DNA from: CAYJMQ01 sp964371555
Lineage (GTDB): Bacteria > Bdellovibrionota > JACOXK01 > 2-02-FULL-40-11
DNA: 45,213 bases
Direction: 5' to 3'
Assembly (NCBI GenBank): GCA_964371555.1
Contig: CAYJMQ010000013.1
Location: 1 to 45,213, forward strand
The translations under genes were made by a program, and so were the position numbers. Position 1 is the stretch's first letter. The number at the start of each line of letters is the position of its first letter. This document shows, one piece after another, positions 24,256 through 32,219 of this stretch. The notes beneath the pieces are model-generated. The model was not told where the DNA came from. It did not search any database and saw only the letters and a program-made list of their open reading frames with translations.

Positions 24256-26626
24256 CGGCTAATTTCCATTCCCTTCTAAGATAAAGATAGGAAACCAGAT
24301 AAAAAACCATCGCAACCCAGGCAAGGCTTCTGATCCCCAGGGAAAGACTCAAATACTCTGTCAATCCCCCAACGACGGCCCCAAGCAAATTGGATCCAAA
24401 GACTGAAGCGACATCCGTTATCTTTTTAAAAGAAATTGCGAATATGATCGCCGCAAAAAAGATTGGAAGAAGAACAATCGCCGTGGAGATTACTGATTTC
24501 ATTAAAAAAGAGAGATGCGAAATGGAGCCGATCTGAAAGAAATAATTAAGAACAAGAGACAGCGCAAGCCCCCCATACCAAAAATCAATCCGTTTTGGAT
24601 CAAAAAGCGAGACAGCGAAATTGGCAAGTAAAATCAAAAACAGGATCCCCGAAAAAACAATCGCATTCACAATCCAGGTCGTTCCAAAAACAAGCGCAAG
24701 TTGCGCGATGCTTTTTGTTTCAATCAATAAAAACGCCGTCCCCATAAAAAAGAAATGACCGTTAAAACGCGTCCTTCCGGGCAAATAACCCCGCGCAAAA
24801 ATCAATGAAACAGCCCCCAAAAGAATCAGCATAAAAAGATAAATTTTGGGAATACTTCTCTTTTTAAGATAGAGAAACGGCCAATCGTCAGTTGCGGGTT
24901 TCGTCTGTCCAAGATCAGGATAATCAACCCTTTTTTCCGCAATAAGTTTGCGCAGCCCCTGATCCAAAATCTCAGACTCAACGTCAAAACCATTCCCCAC
25001 GATAAAAGCCGCCCTTCCGACATCCAACGCAACAGGACTTCGTCCAAAAGCGTCTGTCAGCATATGATAAAAACGGGACCCCATCCAAAAACGATTTGCG
25101 TCGCCGGAAAAAGTAAGAGACAAAACACCCCCGGGTTTCAACAGCGATTTTGCTTCTTTTAAACTCTCGATGGTATACACATAATTGTCGAGCCGCAAAT
25201 TGGACATATTCGAAAATTGGGTATGAGAATCTAAAATTCCAAAAACAACGGTGTCATATTTTTTCTTTGTCTTTTTAAAAAAAGATCTCGCATCGTCATT
25301 AATGATATTCACATAAGGCGAGCTGTATGGTTTTTCAGGGTGGAGCTCTTTTCCAAGTCCCAAAATCCCCGGATCGATTTCGACAGCGTCAATTTCTTTA
25401 ACACCGCAGCGCAATGCCGCGGCAACATCATTCCCCATCCCCGCTCCGACAATGAGGGCTGAATCGAATTTTTTAACTTTAAAGGGGAGTTCAAGAATGG
25501 TTTTTCCAAAAAAATCTTGCGTATTGCCATATTTTTTAAAAAAATCATCTGAAAAATCGAAGGCTGTCTGATGGCTGTCTTCATTGACTTTAAGCGAATA
25601 GCCGCGAAAAAGCTGATCTTCCGATACCCTGGACTTCACATAAGAGGGAATAAGCGTAATTTTGTAATAGGGGGACCAGACAAGGCGATTGGGTTCAGGT
25701 TTATAATGAAGATAAACCAGAAAAAGAAGACTCACCCCCGCCATGGCGACCCATGCCCGTCTGTGTTTTCTTAAAAACCAAAAGAAAAGAACAAAAAGAA
25801 TCGCAAACCAGATCAGCGGGGGGGATGAAAAATAAGAGATCGCCATGAATCCCAAAATCCCCAAAAGACTGCCTACGATATTAATCGTATACGCCCGAAG
25901 AGGCGCAAAGTTATCAAGCTCACGGCCAACAAGATATCCCAACAAAAGAAAATTTCTGGTGTTCCAGACAAATATAAAAAGAATCAGCCCAATAAAGAGC
26001 GAGCTGGCTATGAGCTGCGAAAAAGCCGAAGATGCCGCCCCAATCCCCCAGACATATTCTTCACTCCCGGCAGGATTTAAAAAGACCATGCGAGGCCCAA
26101 GAAAACTTGCTGTCAGCCCAAAAAGACAAAACCAGAAAGGGAAAAAAGAAAAATCAATTTCTCTTCGCTTCCAAAGCGCCGCCCCAAGCCCAAGCCCCAA
26201 AAAACAGGAAATCAACGCGATATTCTTAAAATAGGCGAATATCCGCATCTCTGTTGACAGCCAGCGAATAATGAGAAGCTCGGCAAATAAAGTGATAAAG
26301 CTGATTAAAAGGAGATCAACATATTTTTCCCATGTTTTTTTAGGAGCGCTCCCGGAAATTCTGAAAAACGAGCTGATTCGATCAGAAAAGAAGTAGCGAA
26401 ATCCCGCAATCAGACAGAGAAGTCCACCCATAAAAATTGCTTTGATCTTAATATCGCGCAGCCAAAATAAAACATCTGAATCAAGGACCCTCCCTCCGCG
26501 CACAGATATTTCAAGAAACCGGACAAGCTCCGGTGAAGAGGCCAAAAAACCGAAAATAAGAATAATAATGCCAAGAAGAAAGAAAAATAACGAAGACCAA
26601 AAATATTTTTTAAGGGAATGATTCAT
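24233..26626 (-). CDS. Membrane protein with spermidine synthase-like domain
   Basis: A 797-residue protein with an N-terminal block of about 9 membrane helices, a central soluble spermidine-synthase-type Rossmann domain (about residues 390-560) and C-terminal membrane helices. In the soluble domain DSALIVGAGMGNDVAAAL is the nucleotide loop and DAVEIDPGILGLGKELHP the ribose-binding strand. Proteins of this layout are common but uncharacterised and probably do not make polyamines. It overlaps the RibB homologue by 4 bases. Whether it transfers an aminopropyl or another group to the glycan is unknown. Confidence 0.8.
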   Translation of the reverse strand: MNHSLKKYFWSSLFFFLLGIIILIFGFLASSPELVRFLEISVRGGRVLDSDVLFWLRDIKIKAIFMGGLLCLIAGFRYFFSDRISSFFRISGSAPKKTWEKYVDLLLISFITLFAELLIIRWLSTEMRIFAYFKNIALISCFLGLGLGAALWKRREIDFSFFPFWFCLFGLTASFLGPRMVFLNPAGSEEYVWGIGAASSAFSQLIASSLFIGLILFIFVWNTRNFLLLGYLVGRELDNFAPLRAYTINIVGSLLGILGFMAISYFSSPPLIWFAILFVLFFWFLRKHRRAWVAMAGVSLLFLVYLHYKPEPNRLVWSPYYKITLIPSYVKSRVSEDQLFRGYSLKVNEDSHQTAFDFSDDFFKKYGNTQDFFGKTILELPFKVKKFDSALIVGAGMGNDVAAALRCGVKEIDAVEIDPGILGLGKELHPEKPYSSPYVNIINDDARSFFKKTKKKYDTVVFGILDSHTQFSNMSNLRLDNYVYTIESLKEAKSLLKPGGVLSLTFSGDANRFWMGSRFYHMLTDAFGRSPVALDVGRAAFIVGNGFDVESEILDQGLRKLIAEKRVDYPDLGQTKPATDDWPFLYLKKRSIPKIYLFMLILLGAVSLIFARGYLPGRTRFNGHFFFMGTAFLLIETKSIAQLALVFGTTWIVNAIVFSGILFLILLANFAVSLFDPKRIDFWYGGLALSLVLNYFFQIGSISHLSFLMKSVISTAIVLLPIFFAAIIFAISFKKITDVASVFGSNLLGAVVGGLTEYLSLSLGIRSLAWVAMVFYLVSYLYLRREWKLAVEPSPVS

Positions 26627-27249
26627 TTTAAGGGATTGTTTTTAATATGACTCACAAGATCGTCAATCTGGATGATTTTGAGATTAAACTTTTTCCTAAG
26701 TTCAAATAATTTTTTCTCATGGGCCATCTGACCGTCGTCATCCAAAATTTCAAGATCCACTGCCACCGCGGGATTAAAACCAGCCAGCCGAACCAATTCC
26801 ATGCCAGCTTCTGTGTGCCCTATCCTCCCCAAAAGCCCCCGTTCATTGGCCTCAATAGGAACCACATGGCCGGGCCGGATAAAATCAGAGGCCTTTGCTC
26901 TTGGGTCAGCAAGGAGATTCACTGTTTTTGCCCGATCAAAAGCTGAACTCCCGGACATACCCGATCCTGCATCGACCGCCACCCGGAATTTTGTCTGATT
27001 AAAAGAATCGTTTGTGGCGCACATGGGTGGAATTTCGAGAGTTTCGCATCTGCCTGCCGGCATAAAAACCGCAATATAGGCGCCCCGCGCATAAAGCGTC
27101 ATAAAGTTAATCGTCTGCGCGGTAACCCTTGCCGCCGCACCGACAAAATCCCCTTCGTATTCACGTTCGCGGCTGTCCAGGATAATGACGAGTTTCCCAT
27201 TTTTAATATCTGAAACGGCATCTTCAATCCGGTCGAATTTATATTTCAT
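26623..27249 (-). CDS. 3,4-dihydroxy-2-butanone 4-phosphate synthase homologue (RibB type)
   Basis: A 208-residue single-domain RibB-like protein. It would convert ribulose 5-phosphate to 3,4-dihydroxy-2-butanone 4-phosphate and formate. The acidic loop is present as R29-E-Y-E-G-D34 (normally RENEGD), IRPGHVVPIEA and RIGHTEAGMEL supply the His/Glu residues, and EILDDDGQM matches the C-terminal site. The loop usually written TGxSAxDR is SGSSAFDR here. No other riboflavin gene is nearby. It lies between a LicC-like nucleotidyltransferase (11-base overlap) and a membrane protein (4-base overlap), so a special role in this glycan or lipid pathway is possible. Confidence 0.85.
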   Translation of the reverse strand: MKYKFDRIEDAVSDIKNGKLVIILDSREREYEGDFVGAAARVTAQTINFMTLYARGAYIAVFMPAGRCETLEIPPMCATNDSFNQTKFRVAVDAGSGMSGSSAFDRAKTVNLLADPRAKASDFIRPGHVVPIEANERGLLGRIGHTEAGMELVRLAGFNPAVAVDLEILDDDGQMAHEKKLFELRKKFNLKIIQIDDLVSHIKNNPLK

Positions 27250-27988
27250 CTATATTCCTTCCCCATTTTTTGGCCATCTTTCTGGCTTCAATCAAATCAT
27301 GCACAGAATCAATTTCAATACGCGCCCCTTCCCCACAGGTTGAAAAACAGATCGGCATATGAAACTGATCTTTCATCCTATTTAGAATATCCATCACATA
27401 TCCCTCGAGCCCCTCTTTTTCAAGTTGAATTTGGAGAAGCCTGAAAAAAAGCCGGGATGCCCGTGAGCTAAAATAAGCCATCCCCCCGAACTCGCCATCG
27501 GATCGCTGAACGGGGAGATCCTTTCCAAGTTTCACAATCTCCGCCTCCCGGATAACCACTTTTGCGTCTTCCCGGGTATAGCGGCTTTTTTTCTGAATCA
27601 CGATTCGAATATCGCAACGATGATTTGAATGGTGACAAAGACACCCTCTTAAAACAGACGGATGGAAAAAATGATCTGTCGTTGTGAACAAAAATCGCTC
27701 GCCTTCGAGATATGATCTCGCCGCCCAAAAAGAGCCCAAAATCCCGGAGACCCGAAAGAAGGGATTAAAAAGGAGCTTTGCCCGAGAATCGACATTTTTT
27801 TTAAAACGCTCTGTCTGATATCCGGTAACAATAAAAATATCATTTAAGCCGTGGGCATTCAGTTTTTCCAAAATATCAAGAATCAGCGGCCGCCCGGAAA
27901 CCTTAAGAAGCCCTTTATTCATATTCCGCGTCAGAAACCCAAGCCGTTTTCCAAGCCCCGCCGCCGTAATCAGCACTTTGACTTTCAT
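27239..27988 (-). CDS. LicC-like nucleotidyltransferase (probable CTP:phospho-alcohol/sugar-phosphate)
   Basis: A 249-residue NTP_transferase. The nucleotide-binding loop is LITAAGLGKRL, with MNKGLLKVSGRPLI just after it and the metal-site segment FTTTDHFFHP near residue 115. It resembles phosphocholine or inositol-phosphate cytidylyltransferases that feed CDP-alcohol phosphotransferases. The start ATG at 27988 is fixed by AGGAGG seven bases upstream. The divergent CDP-alcohol phosphotransferase starts only 55 bases away, and the RibB homologue overlaps its end, so the substrate could be a C4 phosphate, but this is a guess. Confidence 0.85.
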   Translation of the reverse strand: MKVKVLITAAGLGKRLGFLTRNMNKGLLKVSGRPLILDILEKLNAHGLNDIFIVTGYQTERFKKNVDSRAKLLFNPFFRVSGILGSFWAARSYLEGERFLFTTTDHFFHPSVLRGCLCHHSNHRCDIRIVIQKKSRYTREDAKVVIREAEIVKLGKDLPVQRSDGEFGGMAYFSSRASRLFFRLLQIQLEKEGLEGYVMDILNRMKDQFHMPICFSTCGEGARIEIDSVHDLIEARKMAKKWGRNIDEI

Positions 27989-28006
27989 CTCTCTGCCTCC
28001 TATAAT
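27978..28006 (+). promoter_or_regulatory. Near-consensus sigma70 promoter for the CDP-alcohol phosphotransferase operon
   Basis: TTGACT (27978-27983), a 17-base spacer and a perfect TATAAT (28001-28006) precede the plus-strand gene at 28044. The -35 box lies inside the first codons of the divergent nucleotidyltransferase gene, so the two transcription units are physically linked. Confidence 0.7.
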
Positions 28007-28043
28007 GCCTCGGCTATTTAAACAATGAAAATTTTTGATCTGA

Positions 28044-28859
28044 ATGAAACAGACGTTAACAGAAATTCTCAACGATTCGCGACCCTCAAGTTTTGAGGCA
28101 TTAAAAGAATGTTGTTTTAAACAGAATGTAAATCCATCTCTAAAAGAATTTTATCGAAGATCGTGGGCAACCCATTATCCAATTTACGTTACGCATAAAA
28201 TATCGATCCGACTGGTCTGGCTTTTGTTGAAATCGCGAATCACACCGAACCAAATCACCGTTGTTTCCTATATTGTCGGGCTAATGTCTGGCTTATTTTT
28301 TTGGAAAGCAAATTCCCATTTTACTTTATTTCTCGCCGCGCTCCTTTTTGAAATATTTTATATCCTTGATGCTGTCGATGGACAACTGGCGCGGGCTCGA
28401 AATGAGGGTTCCAGCGGGGGGAAATTTTTAGATGAATGGGGGAATTTTTTGATTGCTCCGTTTATCATTTTTTGTGTCGGTCTTCACTTTGCAGGACACT
28501 TTTATCCCTGGCCAGCATCCCTGGCGGCATTTGCCTTACTGTCGATACCGATTATTGAAATATTGACAGATCGGGCTTTTCCGAAAAAAAGGGGGATTGA
28601 TACTATGATTGCACAACCGACTGATCAGAACAAAAAGAGGGATTGGATAAGATTGCTTTATAGTTTACTTTATCGAAGTTGTACCATGCCGGTCGCAATG
28701 AATTTGGTAACCCTTTCAACCCTTTTAACCCTTTTTAAATTTAGGCCCCCTATCAATTATGACATTTCCTTTCTGGGTCTATTGATTTATTATTATTCAA
28801 TAATCGGAACATTTATCTGGACGAGTAAAGGGATAAAAATTGCATTCAGTGAATCATAA
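28044..28859 (+). CDS. CDP-alcohol phosphotransferase family membrane protein
   Basis: A 271-residue membrane protein of the CDP-OH_P_transf family, which transfers a phospho-alcohol group from a CDP-alcohol to an acceptor alcohol. The signature runs from residue 109 to 135 as DAVDGQLAR, eight residues, G, KFL, D, EWG, N. It therefore matches D-x2-D-G-x2-A-R-x8-G-x3-D exactly, but the final Asp (the proposed catalytic base) is Asn. LKSRITPNQITVVSY ahead of it resembles inositol-phosphate-type phosphotransferases. About six membrane helices are visible. The gene overlaps the following radical SAM gene by about 20 bases and is divergent from the likely partner nucleotidyltransferase. Confidence 0.87.
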   Translation: MKQTLTEILNDSRPSSFEALKECCFKQNVNPSLKEFYRRSWATHYPIYVTHKISIRLVWLLLKSRITPNQITVVSYIVGLMSGLFFWKANSHFTLFLAALLFEIFYILDAVDGQLARARNEGSSGGKFLDEWGNFLIAPFIIFCVGLHFAGHFYPWPASLAAFALLSIPIIEILTDRAFPKKRGIDTMIAQPTDQNKKRDWIRLLYSLLYRSCTMPVAMNLVTLSTLLTLFKFRPPINYDISFLGLLIYYYSIIGTFIWTSKGIKIAFSES

Positions 28860-30940
28860 CAGCCCCAAGCATCTCTTTTTATGTGATTTGACACATGTCT
28901 CACAGATTGTGGCAAGCGAAATATTCCCACTCAATATTGGTTATTCTGGCACCTATTGTAAAAAAATTTTGGGCGATCGTGTCGATGTTTCATTATTCAA
29001 ATATCCAAAAGATTTGGTAGAGGCCTTTCAATTATCCCCCCCCTGATATCATTGCGTTTTCATCCTATATCTGGAATTTTGATCTCGGGTATAGTTTTGC
29101 CCAAAGGATCAAGCAAATCTATCCCCATATTCCCATTATCTTTGGGGGACCAAACTACCCGTCTGTGAAAGAGGAACAAGAGGACTGGTTAACCCAAAGA
29201 CCGGCTATCGATATCTTTATTTATAAAGAAGCAGAAATTTCTTTCTCAGCGATCATCGAACACCTTTTGGAACATGGCTCCATAGAAGAGACTAAGCGGG
29301 CCCGACTTCCGAGCGCACATGCTATTTCAGATGGTAATTTTTACACAGGAAATATGGCAGATCGTATTCGGGATCTCGATGTCATTCCTTCGCCATACCT
29401 CGAAGGCTATTTCGATAAGTTTTTTGATGGCAGACTCATGTGCATGGTTCAAACGAATCGTGGGTGTCCGTTTTACTGCACATTTTGTGTGGAAGGACAG
29501 GAATATTACAATAAAATAAATCGTTTCAGCCAAGATCGCGTAGCTCAAGAGCTGGAATACATGGCCATGCATCGAAAAGGAAATGGAAACCTCTTTATCG
29601 CAGATTCCAATTTTGGCATGTATAAAGAGGATGTTGAAATCGCGAAACTGATTGCCGATGTGCATGATCAGTATGGTTTCCCAGAATATATCTATGCAAC
29701 AACCGGAAAAAATCAAAAAGTCCGGATCCTTCAATGTGCAGATATTTTAAAAGGCCTCCTACGGGTATCCGCGACAGTCCAATCGATGGATCCATCCGTA
29801 CTGAAAGAAGTAAAACGAACCAATATTTCATCTGATAAACTGGTAGAAATGGCAGATACGGCAAAACAAACAAATTCTAACACCTACGCCGATGTTATCC
29901 TGGCGCTACCGGGGGATTCAAGGGCTGCCCATTTTCAAACTATTAAGCAATTGGTTGAAGCAGGGGTTGATTATCTAACCCTTTTTACCAGTATTCTGCT
30001 CGAGAGTACAGAAATGGCAACGCAGGAAAGCCGGAAGAAATATGGAATGATGACCCGCTTTCGCATTTTACCCCGCTGTTTTGGGGTTTACGAATTTAAT
30101 GAAGAGTCATTTATCAGCGCTGAGTCAGAGGAGGTTTGCGTTGGGAATAAAACGCTCTGCTATGAAGATTATCTCGAATGCCGAATTTTAGACCTCACGG
30201 TTGGCATTTTTTACAATGATAACATCTTTTACGAAGTAAACGCATTATTAAGGCATTTTAAAATATCTGTTTTTGAGTGGCTCATGATCATTCACAATCA
30301 AAGACAGGCATTTCCTGAACCACTTAAAGAGGTATACACGCAATTTTTAAAGGAAACTGAGGAAGAGCTTTGGATACATCAATCTGAACTTTTAAAATTT
30401 ATTAAAGGATCAGAAGAAACTTTAAATGAATATATCAATGGAAAACGCGGGAATAACGTCTTTTATACTGCAAGGGCGATTGTGCTGGTTCATTACGTAA
30501 AAGAATTGCATGACGTCGCCTTCTCTGCCCTCAAAGAGGTATTGAAAAATCACAAGGCATGGGTTTCTGACCACCTTGAAAATTATTTAATTGAATTGAA
30601 GAAATACAGTGAGCTTCGAAAAAAGAATCCCTTATCTGATGATAGAAATGGGGAAGCCCTGTTTCATTATGATTTTTTAAAGCTCGAAAAGGAGGCCTTT
30701 CAGACCGTTCCAAAAGAAAAATTGCAGTACCCCCTCCTACTTAAATTCATTCATACCGAAAAACAACAAAAGCATCTGGTAAGCCAACTCAATGCCTATG
30801 GGCACAGCCGCGTGGGGATGGCCCGGCTCATTGGAAAAAACCCTGTAAAAAAATTCTACCGAACCCCATATGTGGTTGAACCAACTGAAAATCGCTCGTT
30901 GGAAAATTTCCAGGAAAAAATTTGGCAGGATATTTCTTGA
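28840..30940 (+). CDS. B12-binding radical SAM protein, frameshifted at a C8 tract
   Basis: The reading frame starts at TTG 28840 (or GTG 28849) and stops at 29046 after FQLSPP, because of eight C at 29036-29043. With seven C it continues as PDIIAFSSYIWNFDLGYSF, a typical cobalamin-binding-domain segment, and runs to 30940 as about 700 residues. The radical SAM cluster motif is CPFYCTFC (near residue 215 of the repaired protein), followed by FIADSNFGMYKEDVEIA and a long C-terminal domain. Such enzymes carry out methylation or other radical chemistry on lipids, sugars and cofactors. It could be phase variable, recently inactivated or affected by a sequencing error. It is probably co-transcribed with the CDP-alcohol phosphotransferase. 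Confidence 0.85.
29036..29043. repeat. C8 homopolymer causing the radical SAM frameshift
   Basis: Removing one C would join the two reading frames in a way that gives a canonical B12-binding domain sequence across the junction. Confidence 0.85.
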
Positions 30941-31062
30941 AGTCTGCCGTCCAATATGGATATCGCTCTTCAAGACTCAGCATTCAATACCGAGTTATTT
31001 ACCGGATTGAAAAAGAGAAAGTTTTTATAGAAGTTTTTGATATTACACCCCATGAATATTAG
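30940..31062 (+). pseudogene. 3' remnant of a RelE/ParE-type toxin gene
   Basis: In this frame the sequence encodes YGYRSSRLSIQYRVIYRIEK followed by a segment ending DITPHEY and a stop at 31060-31062. This is the C-terminal half of a RelE/StbE-type mRNA interferase. An in-frame stop lies at 30886-30888 with no start after it, so the N-terminal half is missing. The remnant begins exactly where the radical SAM gene ends, which marks a recombination boundary. The matching antitoxin gene follows 15 bases later. Confidence 0.75.
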
Positions 31063-31077
31063 AAGGAGGAAATAAAA

Positions 31078-31341
31078 ATGATGAAAAAAGGGTATAAAAA
31101 AGCTCTGAAAAATATAGATGTAACTCCTGGAGAATCTGTTCGAATCATACGAGAGTTACAGGAGCTTTCTCAAGAAGACCTAGCAAGAGAAACAGGTATT
31201 CCACAATCTACGATCTCTGCTATTGAAAATGAACGAATTAATCTTGGTGTTGAGAGAGCAAAGATACTGGCTAGAGTATTAAAATGTCACCCAGCAGTAC
31301 TTGTTTTTCCTGGATGGAACGTCGAAAAAGAAGCTGCCTGA
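31078..31341 (+). CDS. HTH-type antitoxin (XRE family), orphaned
   Basis: An 87-residue DNA-binding protein. The helix-turn-helix is ELSQEDLARETGIPQSTISA around residues 30-50, and the C-terminus HPAVLVFPGW is typical of antitoxins encoded downstream of RelE-like toxins. The start is ATG 31078 with AGAAGGAGG nine bases upstream. It would bind and silence the toxin and repress the operon; the toxin here is only a 3' remnant, so the antitoxin is orphaned but itself looks complete. Confidence 0.85.
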   Translation: MMKKGYKKALKNIDVTPGESVRIIRELQELSQEDLARETGIPQSTISAIENERINLGVERAKILARVLKCHPAVLVFPGWNVEKEAA

Positions 31342-31427
31342 TCTCTATTTGCCAACTCTGCCTAAAATTTTCTTGCGTTCCCAACTGCTTTCCTATAGCT
31401 CCTCTATATCAAACCAAGGAGGAAAAA

Positions 31428-32219
31428 ATGATTCGATATATCGTTATTTTAATAATGATGATGGTTATAGGGCATGCCAATCCACTTTTGCCGCCACTTT
31501 TTGCAGATGAACAACCTGAAGAACTTCCAACAACAAAGGTTCCGTATGATACGGAATTTTTTGTTAAAAGTGGCTTCATCGTTGTAAGAGTAGGAAGCCC
31601 CCTTTACAATTCTCTTCGGGATATGAGAAGAAACGTCCGGGAACTGAATCCAGACGCGGCTGCTCAACACATCGATGCCATTTTAGAAATTGAAAAGTTT
31701 GGAAATGTCGGCCCCAATACGCTGCTCATTATCCGCGGGGCGGCAATTCAAAAAGGGGAACTTCATTTTAATGAGACGGGCATAAAGTATTATCTCTATC
31801 GTGAAGCTACCGGTCTTATGGAACTTGTTTTTGAACCGACGTATAACATGGCAGAACTTCTTGTGGTAAAAAATGGCATTCAGCCGGTGGTTGACGTCAT
31901 AACGGCATTGGCAAGCGATGTTTCAATGAGCGATCGGTTGGAAGACGATGCGCTCGCCATTTGGGATAGTGCCAGAGGTCCGGCTTATGCCGTTTTGGAC
32001 ATTCCTGATCAGCTTTCTCATGGGGATGTATTCCGCGCCACAAAGGCTGTGGTTCGCATCCCTGTCTCCATCCTCGATTTAGGCCTTACGCTTGGAAATA
32101 AAATTACCCGCTTGCCATTTGATATTTTTAAAACAAGCTTTGATGGGTTTCAATGGCTGATTAAAAAATGTGCCGGGGGTACCGCCGAGGATACCGCCAA
32201 GGATACCGGAGACAAATGA
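31428..32219 (+). CDS. Exported protein of unknown function
   Basis: A 263-residue protein that begins MIRYIVILIMMMVIGHANPL and has a hydrophobic signal peptide probably cleaved near residue 25-27. The start is ATG 31428, supported by AAGGAGG seven bases before it; a longer frame from 31284 would overlap the antitoxin and lacks a signal peptide. The body is mixed alpha/beta with no recognisable motif. The C-terminus ends in an acidic DT-rich tail encoded by a 12-bp repeat. Its 3' end overlaps the convergent methyltransferase-GT9 gene by 70 bases. Confidence 0.75.
   Translation: MIRYIVILIMMMVIGHANPLLPPLFADEQPEELPTTKVPYDTEFFVKSGFIVVRVGSPLYNSLRDMRRNVRELNPDAAAQHIDAILEIEKFGNVGPNTLLIIRGAAIQKGELHFNETGIKYYLYREATGLMELVFEPTYNMAELLVVKNGIQPVVDVITALASDVSMSDRLEDDALAIWDSARGPAYAVLDIPDQLSHGDVFRATKAVVRIPVSILDLGLTLGNKITRLPFDIFKTSFDGFQWLIKKCAGGTAEDTAKDTGDK

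Noticed and set aside
31284..31427. Longer N-terminus for the exported protein gene
   Set aside because: It would overlap the antitoxin gene and lacks a signal peptide, while ATG 31428 has an AAGGAGG site and starts with a clear signal sequence.
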